Assembly (NCBI RefSeq): GCF_041052385.1
Contig: NZ_CP163439.1
Coordinates: 744,001-808,000 of the forward strand
DNA: 64,000 nucleotides
Direction: 5' to 3'
Source: Streptomyces sp. R28
GTDB lineage: Bacteria; Actinomycetota; Actinomycetes; Streptomycetales; Streptomycetaceae
This document shows, piece after piece, positions 9,951 to 18,736 of the stretch (its first letter is position 1; each line of letters begins with the position of its first letter). The notes below the pieces were generated by a model. That model was given only the letters and a program-made list of their open reading frames with translations, did no database searches and was not told the DNA's origin. Both the position numbers and the translations under genes were made by a program.

Positions 9951-10829
9951 ATGAAGTGGTTGGTCTCGCTGGTCGGTGCCGGGCTCGTCATGGTCAGCAT
10001 GCGGGACCTGTTCCACACGCTCTGGCACCCCACCCGGCACGGCGGCCTGAGCCGCCTCGTGATGACGGCGCTGTGGCGGCTGGCCCGGCGTTTTCGCGCG
10101 CGCAGGCGGGTCGTCGGGCTCGTCGGACCGCTCGCCATGGTGACGGTGGTGGGCATGTGGGCCGGAACCGTCGTCATCGGCTGGGCCATCGTCTACTGGC
10201 CGCACATGCCGGAGGCGTTCACGTTCTCCCCCGGTTCCCAGGCGGCACAGGAACCGGCGCTGCTCGACTCCCTGTACCTCTCGCTCGTCACGGTGGCCAC
10301 TCTGGGCCTGGGAGACATCGCGCCCGGCGAGGCCTGGCTCCGCCTGGTCTCACCGCTGGAGGCTCTCGTCGGCTTCGCCCTGCTGACGGCCACCGTCTCC
10401 TGGGTGCTGGAGATCTACCCGGCGCTGACCCGCAGGAGGGTCCTCGCCATCCGGCTGGCGCTGCTGCGCGACGCTGACCCAACGACCGGGCAGCTCGACT
10501 CCACCGCAGGAGCCCTGCTACTGGACAGCCTGGCCACCGAAGTGGTGCGCGTCCGCCTCGACTTCACCCAGTACGCCGAGGCGTACTACTTCCATGACGG
10601 CGAGGACCACTCGTCACTGGCGGCCATGGTCGGCTACGCCACCGCCCTTGCCGAGCGCGGACAGACAGCGCGACGGCCCGAGGTACGACTGGCCGGTGAC
10701 CTGCTCGCCGGTGCGCTCGCAGACCTCGCCGCCATCCTTGACCAGCGCTTCCTCCATACGGGAGGAGCACCGGCGGAAGTGTTCGCCGCGTACGCCACCG
10801 CCCACGGCCGCGGCCGTGCACCGTCCTGA
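9951..10829 (+). CDS. Two-TM ion (potassium-type) channel
   Basis: 292 residues from the ATG at 9951, which has GGGAG six bases upstream. The N-terminal half is hydrophobic with an ion-channel-2 (pore-loop) arrangement: helices around residues 5-20, 60-80 and 135-160, and a P-loop SLVTVATLGLGDIAPGE. The filter reads TLGLGD where potassium channels have TVGYGD, so selectivity may be altered. The C-terminal half is soluble and helical (ALLRDADPTTGQ onward) without a recognised RCK/TrkA domain. Located in the cytoplasmic membrane. Alternative: a channel-like protein without transport activity. Confidence 0.8.
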   Translation: MKWLVSLVGAGLVMVSMRDLFHTLWHPTRHGGLSRLVMTALWRLARRFRARRRVVGLVGPLAMVTVVGMWAGTVVIGWAIVYWPHMPEAFTFSPGSQAAQEPALLDSLYLSLVTVATLGLGDIAPGEAWLRLVSPLEALVGFALLTATVSWVLEIYPALTRRRVLAIRLALLRDADPTTGQLDSTAGALLLDSLATEVVRVRLDFTQYAEAYYFHDGEDHSSLAAMVGYATALAERGQTARRPEVRLAGDLLAGALADLAAILDQRFLHTGGAPAEVFAAYATAHGRGRAPS

Positions 10830-10953
10830 GCGAGGGCGCACTGCGCGAACGGGGCAAGCCGATCACGATCGACGCCGGGGGCTGTGCCGACCAAGCTCCA
10901 GGCAAGGGAAGAGCACAGGATCAGGCGGCTGCCCGTCGGGCAACGCGGACGGC

Positions 10954-13062
10954 TCAGTCGTAGTGGTGGCAGTCGCCACTGGCCGGCGCCGTGCGGGTGA
11001 GGCGAGCGGCGAGAACGGCGATGTCGTCGTCGGCCGAGGTCGGCACGAGGTGGGTGAGGAGGCTGTCGCACAGTCCGTCGAGGGAGGCCGCGGGCTGTGC
11101 GAGGTGGTTGGTCAGCTCGGCGAGGCGATCGTCGATGTCGCTGCCTCGGGCCTCGACCAGTCCGTCGGTGTACAGCACCAGCAGGCTGCCCGGGGCCAGC
11201 GGGATGTCGGTGGTGGTGAACGAGGTGCTGCCCACCCCCAGCGGGGCGTCGGGCGGCACGTCGAGGAGGCGGACGATGCCGTCGGGAGAGACGGCAACCG
11301 GCGGTGGGTGGCCGGCACAGGTGACGTGGCACTGCCCGGACCTGGGGTCGATGACGACGTAGAGGAAGGTGGCGAGCATCGGCTCGGCGAGGTCGTCGAG
11401 AGCCGCCTCCAGCTGATGGAACAGCTGCTGTGGGTCGAGGTCGAGCCGGGCCAGGGCCCGAACACTGGCAGACAGCCGCCCCATCACCGCCGCGGCCGCG
11501 GTGCCGTGTCCCATGACGTCACCGATGGCGAGCGCGGCCTTGCCATCGGCGAGAGAGATGACGTCGTACCAGTCGCCCCCGACTTCGTTGACGTCGCCGG
11601 CGGGCAGGTAGCGGTGGGCCACCTCGATGCCCGGGGGCGGGGTGATGTGCTGCGGCAGCATGCTGCGCTGCAGGACGAGCGCGGTCTCGTGCTCGCGGTG
11701 GTAGAGGCGCGCGTTGTCCACGCACACCGCGGCCCGCGCCGCCAGCTCCAGGGCGAGGGCGACTTCATCGTCCGTGAAGGGCCCCGTGGCCCGGCGCCGG
11801 TAACAGGCAGCCACTCCGAGGACGACGCCGCGGGCCACTAGCGGGACCATCATGAACGAGTGCACCCCCTGCTCCAGGAGCCGGGCGGGCACGCCCGTGT
11901 GGCGAGCGGCCGGGGCGATGGCCTTGGCATCCAGGCGGGCGATGACAAAGGGTTCCCGAGCCGCGAGGGTCTGGGTGTAAGGAGCGGTCGCCGGGAAGGT
12001 CATCGTGTGTCCGAGCGGAGCGAGGATGTCAGCAGCGGGCGACCCGGACAGCGGAGCTTTGCCGAGGCGGCGCAGCCTGGCGCCGCCCACCAGGCCGGAG
12101 CCGAAGTCGTCCCCGGTGCAGAGGGCGTCCAGGACGTCAACGGTCACGGTGTCGGCGAGGGCAGGTACGGCCACGTCCGCGAGTTCCTGGGCAGTGCGCT
12201 CCAGGTCGAGCGTCGTGCCGATCTTGATACTGGCTTCGTTGACCAGGGCGATCCGGCGTCGGCCCGCGGCGGCGGCGAGCTGCGCCTGCTGCTGGGCGGT
12301 GATGTCGATGAGGGTGGCGGCCAGGCCGATCGGCCGACCGTCGGGATCCTCCAACCGTACGTATGAGCACGACCACACGCGGTCATGGCCGGGATCGGCT
12401 GGGGTACGCCCTGTCCGGCGGAAGTCGAGTACAGGCCGGCCTGTCGCCAGCACCTGCCGCATGGCCTGCTCCATGTCGGCCGCGTTGACGTCGGGGAACA
12501 GCTCGACGAGGCGCCGTCCGACATGGGCCGCCTCCGGCAGGCCGTTCATGGCTTCCAGGGCTGGGTTGGCCCTCAAGAAGCGCAGCTGAGTGTCCAGCAC
12601 GGCAATACCCACCGGAGAGCGAGTGAACAGTCCGTCCCACACCACGGAGGAGCCGCGGATGCGACGCGCGGCATGGGCGTCCGCGGCGAACATCAGCATG
12701 GGGGTGCCCCCACTGTGGCGGCCGGGGAGCGGCGCCGCCCAGATCTCCAGTTCCAGCGGGCGCCCGTCACGGTGCCACGCGGTCACCGTGCCCGTCACGC
12801 CGCTGCCGGTCGCCGCGCGGTCCCACAAGGAACGGCCCAGGCTCCGGTCGGCTCCCGGATGCAGCAGGTCCACGATGTGGCGGCCCAGCACCTCGCGGGA
12901 GGTATAGCCCAGCAGGTTCTGCGCCGTGTCGTCCCAGCGCACGATCGTCCCGTCGTTGCCAGTGGCGACAACCGCCACGGGCCACGCCCCCAGCCAGCCA
13001 CCCGCATCGCCGGCAGCTCGGCTGGTCACTTCATCGAAGGGCGCCCCTTGCATCGCCTGCAT
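10954..13062 (-). CDS. PAS-PAS-GAF-SpoIIE phosphatase
   Basis: 702 residues, no membrane segment. Two PAS domains (about 25-125, with NDGTIVRWDDTAQNLLGY; about 140-260, ending LIDITAQQQAQL), a GAF domain (about 275-440) and a SpoIIE PP2C domain (about 465-690). Phosphatase motifs: VGGDWYDVISLADG, IGDVMGHG, CAGHPPPVA, LLVLYTDGLVEARG and SADDDIAVLAARL. It lacks the C-terminal anti-sigma-like ATPase seen in the protein at 3154. Probably a soluble sensor (PAS/GAF ligand or redox) acting on STAS-domain proteins. Third SpoIIE protein within 13 kb. Its 3' end faces the channel gene. Confidence 0.92.
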   Translation of the reverse strand: MQAMQGAPFDEVTSRAAGDAGGWLGAWPVAVVATGNDGTIVRWDDTAQNLLGYTSREVLGRHIVDLLHPGADRSLGRSLWDRAATGSGVTGTVTAWHRDGRPLELEIWAAPLPGRHSGGTPMLMFAADAHAARRIRGSSVVWDGLFTRSPVGIAVLDTQLRFLRANPALEAMNGLPEAAHVGRRLVELFPDVNAADMEQAMRQVLATGRPVLDFRRTGRTPADPGHDRVWSCSYVRLEDPDGRPIGLAATLIDITAQQQAQLAAAAGRRRIALVNEASIKIGTTLDLERTAQELADVAVPALADTVTVDVLDALCTGDDFGSGLVGGARLRRLGKAPLSGSPAADILAPLGHTMTFPATAPYTQTLAAREPFVIARLDAKAIAPAARHTGVPARLLEQGVHSFMMVPLVARGVVLGVAACYRRRATGPFTDDEVALALELAARAAVCVDNARLYHREHETALVLQRSMLPQHITPPPGIEVAHRYLPAGDVNEVGGDWYDVISLADGKAALAIGDVMGHGTAAAAVMGRLSASVRALARLDLDPQQLFHQLEAALDDLAEPMLATFLYVVIDPRSGQCHVTCAGHPPPVAVSPDGIVRLLDVPPDAPLGVGSTSFTTTDIPLAPGSLLVLYTDGLVEARGSDIDDRLAELTNHLAQPAASLDGLCDSLLTHLVPTSADDDIAVLAARLTRTAPASGDCHHYD

Positions 13063-13240
13063 CGCCGCAGTCCACAGTTGCCCTCCACGACCTTGTCACC
13101 TTCAGTATGCGACGTACGGGCGTCACGTGCCTGTTCCACGTGCGCGTGACCGCCGCACAGTCAAGTGGACCCGCCTTCAGCCGACCGCGCGCGGCATGTG
13201 CGTGATGCCCATGAGGGCACAGCGCAGGACACCGCGGTAA
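13063..13240. other. Intergenic, upstream of PAS/GAF phosphatase
   Basis: About 180 bases that must hold the promoter of the minus-strand phosphatase. No clear -35/-10 pair or palindrome was identified. Confidence 0.4.
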
Positions 13241-13426
13241 TTCACCCTCGCCAACTCGAATCGTCCCCACCACACCGTCCAGACACGGGAGTTGCACCGC
13301 TACCTGCGCCGGCGCCACAACGCCCGTAACCCCGACGTCCTAGCCGCTCAACGCCATGAACGCGCCGGGGCCCGCAGCGAGAAGGGCATCCGCTCGGGCG
13401 GACGACCGCTCGCTGCCCCGGTGTGA
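13241..13426 (+). pseudogene. Transposase C-terminal remnant (IS630-like)
   Basis: 62 in-frame codons ending in TGA match the extreme C-terminus of actinomycete IS630-type DDE transposases: FTLANSNRPHHTVQTRELHR, then YLRRRHNARNPDVLAAQRHE and RSEKGIRSGGRPLA. A TAA sits immediately before the match, so nothing upstream of it belongs to the element. The rest of the transposase and any inverted repeats are gone. Confidence 0.85.
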
Positions 13427-13526
13427 TCACTCAGCCGGGTGATCCAGGGCACCTGATCAGCGGGAAAGAGGCCCGTGCACGGTGTGGCCGCGCCGAAGTA
13501 CCGTGAAGAGCCCGTAGGTTGCGCGC

Positions 13527-14708
13527 GTGGTCAGTACCTCGCTTCCCCCGCAGGTGTTTCCCCATAGTGCCGAATCCCGCAATCCTCAGGCGTCAAGTGC
13601 GCGTTCCTGGTGGGCCGGTGGGTTGTGTGTGGCGGCCCTCTCGCTGGCTGCCTATACGGGGTTTCGGCTGCCGTCGCTCTGGTCCGTGACGCTTCAGACG
13701 ACGTCGCTGGCCGACGGGTTCCACCGCCGCTTCCTCGTCGCCACCGTGCTCCGCCCGATCGCCGGGTGGGCCGGGAACGCCTACTGGTTCTATGCGGCGT
13801 TCTCGTTCGGCATCCTGGCGCTGCTGCTCGCCGTCATCGTCACCACCGTGGTGCGGGCCACGACGCCGGTCCGGCGATGGCTGCCAGTGGCGTTCTTCCT
13901 TCTCCCGGCGGGCGGCTACCTGTTCCATGAGGTCGGCTACCTCGACCAGGTCCTGTTCCTTCTGCTGTTTGTCGCTCTGTGGCTCGGCTGCCGCGGCTGG
14001 TGGTGGACGGGGACGCTGGTGATGATGCTGGCGCCGATGGCCCATGAGATCAGTGCGCTGACCGTGATCCCGGTGTGGCTGCTGGCCGTGTGGCGCTCGT
14101 CGCTGCCGACGCGCACCGCGTTCGCGGCAAGCATCCTGCCGGTGGCGGTGAACGCTCTGCTGTTCGCCGTGCCACCTGCGCTGCCGGGAGCGCGAGAACA
14201 TGTGATCACGCGCATCAGTGGGGGCGGATGGAACTGGCGCGGAGACGCGCTCGCGCTGTTCTTCCGTACGCAGGCAGAGAGCTGGAGTGCTTACGACCCG
14301 TGGAACATCGCACTGTTCCTGGCTCCGCTCGCCCTTGCCGTCATGGTGGTGACGGCCGTCGTCGTCGGGCCCGGCCACGACGCGCGCGGCTGGGTGACAC
14401 GCTCCCTGGCCGTGGGCGCGAGCGGCGCGCCGTTCTTGCTGTCTTTCGGCGGGTGGGATCAGCACCGGTGGGCGTTCTTGCTCTGCGTGAACCTCGCCGT
14501 CGTGGCGTGGTTGTGGTGCGACGGTCACGAGAACATGAAGCGTGCGGTGGTCGCACTCGGGCTGGGACTCTTGCTGATCACACATGTGCCGTTGGACTAT
14601 TTCGACGGGTTCAGGTCCGTGCCGCTGACCGGTACCGCGTTCAAGTCCTACGGGGAGGGAGCGCACCCAGACCCCCGCGGTGGTCCGTTTGATGTGCCGC
14701 TTCGCTGA
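13527..14708 (+). CDS. Polytopic membrane protein of unknown function
   Basis: 393 residues from a GTG start at 13527. Hydropathy by eye gives about nine to ten membrane helices, beginning with WWAGGLCVAALSLAAYTGF. Recurrent charged/aromatic loops include FHRRFLVATVLRP, YLFHEVGYLDQVLF, MAHEISALTVIPVW and FGGWDQHRWAFL. The HE and DQHRW loops resemble polytopic proteins of unassigned glycan or lipid metabolism, but I do not recognise a family. It stands alone, with a transposase fossil about 100 bases upstream. Function unknown. Confidence 0.75.
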   Translation: MVSTSLPPQVFPHSAESRNPQASSARSWWAGGLCVAALSLAAYTGFRLPSLWSVTLQTTSLADGFHRRFLVATVLRPIAGWAGNAYWFYAAFSFGILALLLAVIVTTVVRATTPVRRWLPVAFFLLPAGGYLFHEVGYLDQVLFLLLFVALWLGCRGWWWTGTLVMMLAPMAHEISALTVIPVWLLAVWRSSLPTRTAFAASILPVAVNALLFAVPPALPGAREHVITRISGGGWNWRGDALALFFRTQAESWSAYDPWNIALFLAPLALAVMVVTAVVVGPGHDARGWVTRSLAVGASGAPFLLSFGGWDQHRWAFLLCVNLAVVAWLWCDGHENMKRAVVALGLGLLLITHVPLDYFDGFRSVPLTGTAFKSYGEGAHPDPRGGPFDVPLR

Positions 14709-14845
14709 TCTTTCCGGCCACGGCGCCAGCTATCCCCGCGGAGTACGCCCGGTCGGCGGGCGGAACAGCACCGTCGGCCGAGCATGGGCGACGAGCATGG
14801 CTCCTCACTTCCTCTCGCCGCGTACCGCTGGTCCGACGGCTTCCC

Positions 14846-15253
14846 TCAGGGTTCCCGCCGCACCACGCACAGGGCCCAGATGACGAAGGCGTACATCGCG
14901 ATCAGGGCGAGCGACCAGACGGGGTAGTACGGGATCGACAGGAAGTTGGCGATGATCAGCAGTCCCGCGATGCCGACCCCGACGACCCGGGCCCACGTGG
15001 CGCGCGAGAAGAGGCCGACGCTCACGCTCATGGCGATCACTCCGAGGGCCAGTTGGATCCAGCCCCAGCTGGTCAGGTCGAACTTGAAGACGTAGTCGGG
15101 GGTGGACACGTAGACGTCGTCGTCGGCGATGGCCATGATGCCCCGGAACAAATCCAGGACACCGGCGATGAACAGCAGGATGGCGGCGAAGAGCGTCAGT
15201 CCGCCTGCGGTCGCCTCGGCGGTTTCCGAGCGGCGGGTCGTGGACGTGGTCAT
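14846..15253 (-). CDS. Small four-helix membrane protein (DUF7144-like)
   Basis: 135 residues. Start at 15253 chosen for the GAGGAA ribosome-binding site. Four hydrophobic helices; conserved-looking elements are FAAILLFIAGVLDLFRGIMA, the loop DDDVYVSTPDYVFKFDLTSW, GWIQLALGVI, and SIPYYPVWSLALIAMYAFVI. This matches the small actinomycete membrane family DUF7144, often found with stress and general-metabolism genes. No enzymatic residues seen. Confidence 0.8.
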   Translation of the reverse strand: MTTSTTRRSETAEATAGGLTLFAAILLFIAGVLDLFRGIMAIADDDVYVSTPDYVFKFDLTSWGWIQLALGVIAMSVSVGLFSRATWARVVGVGIAGLLIIANFLSIPYYPVWSLALIAMYAFVIWALCVVRREP

Positions 15254-15339
15254 GGTCGATTCCTCACTTCGTCGGTGAGTGGCAGCACCGAGCGCTGCAT
15301 CTATGAGCATGTGGGGTGGCCGGGGAAGGGTGATCACCC

Positions 15340-15540
15340 GTGGCGGGTGAGGTTCGTGAGGCGAATCGCTGGTGCTCTGGGCCCGCCGTGCTTGATGTCA
15401 TCGATCTGGCGCACGACGCCGGGCAGATCCTCACCCTGCTCGAAGCCGCCCTTGCGCTGGTCCTGTTCAGCGACGCCATGACGGTGCGTCGAACGGGACC
15501 CGCGGTCCGGCGGCTTCCTGCCGGGGAGCTACGGCCGCGG
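15340..15540 (+). pseudogene. Na+/H+ antiporter fossil, N-terminal piece (plus strand)
   Basis: The plus strand encodes DLAHDAGQILTLLEAALALV then LFSDAMTVRR, the second membrane helix of CPA1-type Na+/H+ antiporters. After a frameshift it continues as SGGFLPGS, matching the family's following loop. There is no intact start and it breaks off near 15540, where the next antiporter piece begins on the opposite strand. Confidence 0.75.
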
Positions 15541-15805
15541 GCAGCGTCCGGACGACGGTGAGGCTGAGCATCGCGTAGCCGACGATCCGCCCCGGCGGCT
15601 CAGTTCCTCCAGCGTCGGACCCAGGAGGACCACCCCGAAGACCAGCAGGCTGACCGAGGCCAAGAGCCCGCCGAGGCTCTCGGTGAACTCGGCGGTGCGT
15701 TCGGGCCCCTCCTGAGGGCCGGTGGCTGTCTCGGTGGCCCGCAATCGACGCAGGGAGAAGCCGCAGGCGAGCGCGGCGCCCCAGGTGGCGATGAAGCCGC
15801 TGCCG
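15530..15805 (-). pseudogene. Na+/H+ antiporter fossil, C-terminal piece (minus strand)
   Basis: The minus strand reads GSGFIATWGAALACGFSLRR, AEFTESLGGLLASVSLLVFG and LLGPTLEEL. After a frameshift near 15600 it reads IVGYAMLSLTVVRTLPAAVA. This is the order of the late membrane helices of CPA1 antiporters. It lies head to head with the N-terminal piece, so the gene was broken by an inversion and then decayed by frameshifts. Confidence 0.75.
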
Positions 15806-16043
15806 TCCCGAGGAGACCACGGCCGCGGGGCCGGGAGCTGCCCGAAGGGAACCCGGTCAGGGAACCCGGTCCCGGAGGCCGCCCAGCGGCGGCGCATCAC
15901 CGCTCGATGACGCCGTGCGCCCAGCCGCGGGCCGACGTACCGGGCCAGGGTTCTGTCACCCGTAAGGGGTGAGGCGGGGCGGACCGTCCGTGACCATGGT
16001 GGAGAGGCAACGGTCAGGACTCGGGCCAACGAGGAGAATCTTC
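15806..16043. other. Gap before arylsulfatase remnant
   Basis: About 240 bases with no recognisable coding content beyond the antiporter fossil. It must hold any promoter for the plus-strand genes that follow. Confidence 0.4.
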
Positions 16044-16487
16044 ATGGCCAAGCCCTCCAAGGGGAAGATCACCCTCGATGGCCGTGACTCGCAGCCGGAC
16101 GGGGCGCCGTTCCTCGCGTCGAAGGCGACCGAGAACGCCCCGAATGTGCTGGTGATCGCCTGGGACGACGTCGGCTACGGGACGATGGATGGCTTTGGCG
16201 GTCCGGTGAAGGCGCCGACCGGCCTGTTGCCGGAACACACCCGGCTCTCCGCGATCAGCCCCCACCGGGAGCCCCCGTTCACCGGAGGCACGACCGACAA
16301 GGTCGTCGTCGACGTGTCCGGCGAACGTTACGTCGACCACGAGGCGCAGGTACGCGGCTGGTTCATTGTCGGCTGGGCCCCCACGTGCAGTGAGCCGGAG
16401 GAGAGCCTGAGGAAGGGATCTGGAGCAGAAGACATCGAGCTGCCCCTGCTGCCCGGCGGAGGCGAGGAACAAGGAGCGGTGACATGA
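16044..16487 (+). pseudogene. Arylsulfatase with large internal deletion
   Basis: 147 codons with an intact start (GAGGAGAAT ribosome-binding site). The first ~55 residues match the sulfatase N-terminus: KGKITLDGRDSQPDGAPFLA, NVLVIAWDDVGYGTMD (metal-binding Asp pair), FGGPVKAPT. The frame then jumps to HREPPFTGGTTDKVVVDVSG then ERYVDHEAQVRGWF, the family's C-terminal strand. The CxPxR formylglycine site and the whole catalytic core are absent; a full enzyme is more than 700 residues. The tail after GWF is unrelated. It cannot be an active sulfatase, although the short frame may still be translated. Its last bases overlap the start of the SHOCT gene. Confidence 0.85.
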
Positions 16488-16891
16488 ATCTGGCCTACGA
16501 CTACCCGGTCCTCGGAGCGTTCTGGACGGTCATGTGGATCTTCCTGTGGGTCCTGTGGATCGTGCTGCTCTTCCGGATCATCGGCGACGTCTTCCGGGAC
16601 GACACTCTCAGCGGGGCGGGCAAGACCGGATGGCTCATCTTCGTGGTCGTGCTGCCCTTCCTCGGCGTGTTCGTCTACGTCCTGGCCCGCGGCAAGGGCA
16701 TGGGCAAGCGCGCGGAGCGGCAGGCCCGGGCCCAGCAGCAGGCGTTCGACGACTACATCCGTGAGGCCGCCGGCAGTGGCGCGGGGCCCGGGAATGAGGC
16801 GGATCAGCTCGCCAAGCTCTCTGAGATCCGCTCCAAGGGCGACATCACCGACGCCGAATTCCAGCGGGCCAAGGAGAAGATCCTCCACTGA
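16484..16891 (+). CDS. Two-helix membrane protein with SHOCT domain
   Basis: 135 residues. Two membrane helices (about 12-33 and 48-68, PLD-nuclease-N-like arrangement), a basic linker (ARGKGMGKRAERQARAQQQ), and a C-terminal SHOCT domain: DQLAKLSEIRSKGDITDAEF then QRAKEKIL. SHOCT modules are short C-terminal helices thought to mediate oligomerisation. Its ATG overlaps the stop of the sulfatase remnant by four bases (ATGA), so translation may be coupled to that frame. A second SHOCT protein occurs at 20742. Confidence 0.85.
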   Translation: MNLAYDYPVLGAFWTVMWIFLWVLWIVLLFRIIGDVFRDDTLSGAGKTGWLIFVVVLPFLGVFVYVLARGKGMGKRAERQARAQQQAFDDYIREAAGSGAGPGNEADQLAKLSEIRSKGDITDAEFQRAKEKILH

Positions 16892-17009
16892 ACCGGTGAA
16901 CCGGGGGAAACGTCCGCCGCGCCGACTGCTCACAGCCGATCGCTCACAGCAGTTGGCGCGGCGCCATGTGATGTCTCCTCAGACACAGGCAAAGGCAACA
17001 AGCACATGC

Positions 17010-18428
17010 TCAGGCGGCCTCGGACGGCAGCTTTCCAGCGCTGACGGCGTCGACCAGCGCCTGGTGGTCCCGCTCGTTCTGGTCGGCGTAGCTCTCGGCG
17101 AACGTCACCAGCGCCCGGTCGAAGGAGTCGCCGCCGCCGAGGTACGCGGCGATGGCGATGCGGTCGCCGGACCTGGCGTGGGCGCGGGCCAGCGTCGCAC
17201 CGCACAGAGCACCGAACGTACGCATGCCCCGCGGCACCATGTCCTCGGCCACGGCGACTCCCTTCCAGTCGCGCAGCTGCCGTACGTAGAAGTCCCGCCG
17301 TCGCCCGTCGATCCCCTCGACCCGCTCCCAGCCCAGGAAGATGTCGCTGGTGGCCTGCATCAGCCGCTGCCCGGAGACGACCCGCTCGCCCTGTGTCGGG
17401 TACGCGGTGCCTCCGACGTGGGGCGCCAGCACCGACTCGTCGGCCTCCTTGGCCTGGAGGAACAGCGGGTCCTCGCCGTCCCGCCCGAGCAGGAGCACGA
17501 TCCAGCAGCGGGTGCCCACACTGCCGACCCCGACGACCTTGCGCGCCATGTCGGCCACCCGGTACTGCTCCAGCAGGTACCGCCGGTCCGACTGCAGGGT
17601 CTTGCCGTAACGCTCGATCAGCCGGCTGATCTGCTGCTCCAGCCGACCGCGCCGGTCGTCCGGCAGCAGGTCCTCAAGGCGGGTGATGAGCGGCGGATCG
17701 GGGGTGATACGGCGCTTGCCGTCGGTGACCTGGGTGAGTTTGTCGAAGACCTGGAGGGTGTCGTGCGAACGCGCCTTGGCCACCGCCTGCGCCCAGCGCT
17801 CGCGGCCCCGCGCGGACAGGTCCGCCCCGAACCGATCCCGCACCCAGCCCTCGTCGAACTGCGCGTACCAGACGCCCAGGTTGCCGATCCCGGCGAAGGC
17901 GCGCATGTTCTGGCGATAGGACCGCACGGTGGCCCTGACGATCCCGGCGCGCTCCTTGGTGCTGAAGCCGTTCGCCCGGCCAGCGATGACGAGGCTGGCT
18001 GCGAGGCGCTTGACGTCCCACTCCCAGGGGCCCGGCAGGGTCTCGTCGAAGTCGTTGATGTCGAACATGAGGCGGCGCTCGGGCGACGCCAGCAGCCGGA
18101 AGTTCAACATGTGGGCATCGCCGCACAGTTGGGTCCTGAACCCGGTCCTCGGCGTCTCCGCGAGGTCCGACGCCATGATGGCGGCGGCCCCCCGGTAGAA
18201 CCGGAACGGTGACTCGGACATCCTCCCGTAGCGGATCGGCACGAGCTCGGGCAGCCGCGTCGCCGACTGCTTCTCGATGATCTCCAGCGGGTCCGGCCGC
18301 TTGGGCCCCGGCGCGAACTCCGCGTGGCTGGAGCGGGGTACGTCGGCCCGCGCCGCCTTGCCGAGCGCGGCTCGCTCCTGCGGGGTGCGGTGCCGCAACT
18401 CGCGGCCGTCCAGGTGGTTCTCTGTCAT
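17010..18428 (-). CDS. DUF2252 family protein
   Basis: 472 residues, the full usual length of DUF2252. Start at 18428 (MTENHLDGRELRHRTP) chosen because the upstream extension is low-complexity Arg/Ala. Kinase-like family landmarks: LVPIRYGRMSESPFRFYRGA, CGDAHMLNFRLLASPERRLM, FDINDFDETLPGPWEWDVKR, VGVGSVGTRCWIVLL and ARAHARSGD. The GDxHxxNF and DxNDFDE motifs recall the catalytic loop and metal site of aminoglycoside-phosphotransferase-like kinases, so a small-molecule kinase role is plausible. The biochemical function of the family is not established as far as I know. Confidence 0.92.
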   Translation of the reverse strand: MTENHLDGRELRHRTPQERAALGKAARADVPRSSHAEFAPGPKRPDPLEIIEKQSATRLPELVPIRYGRMSESPFRFYRGAAAIMASDLAETPRTGFRTQLCGDAHMLNFRLLASPERRLMFDINDFDETLPGPWEWDVKRLAASLVIAGRANGFSTKERAGIVRATVRSYRQNMRAFAGIGNLGVWYAQFDEGWVRDRFGADLSARGRERWAQAVAKARSHDTLQVFDKLTQVTDGKRRITPDPPLITRLEDLLPDDRRGRLEQQISRLIERYGKTLQSDRRYLLEQYRVADMARKVVGVGSVGTRCWIVLLLGRDGEDPLFLQAKEADESVLAPHVGGTAYPTQGERVVSGQRLMQATSDIFLGWERVEGIDGRRRDFYVRQLRDWKGVAVAEDMVPRGMRTFGALCGATLARAHARSGDRIAIAAYLGGGDSFDRALVTFAESYADQNERDHQALVDAVSAGKLPSEAA

Positions 18429-18736
18429 GGCAGCGGCTCCAAGGAATGGTCGCCTCCGCGCAGGGCGACGACGGCGACAGCGACCGCGACCGCGACGGGC
18501 CATCGATGGTGGATCGACCACTTCGGTGCGCGGCAGATAGTTGGCCCTGGGTTGTGGCCGTGTATTGGTGGCCGTGGGTTGTGTCGCAGCTCTTGCCGCG
18601 GCGGAGGGCGGGCCAGGCGCCCTTTCTCGGAGCGTGCTCCGCCTCCGCCGTGTCAAAGGGCTCGTGGCGACAGGACGGCAAGCTCACGAGCTTCCATCCT
18701 CAACGTATCCCCGGAAGGGATTCCCAGCGAGCCGAG
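18429..18736. other. Intergenic, about 300 bases
   Basis: Between two minus-strand genes. It contains short near-repeats (GTGGCCGTG, GGGTTGTG) around 18545-18585. No gene or clear promoter recognised. Confidence 0.4.
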
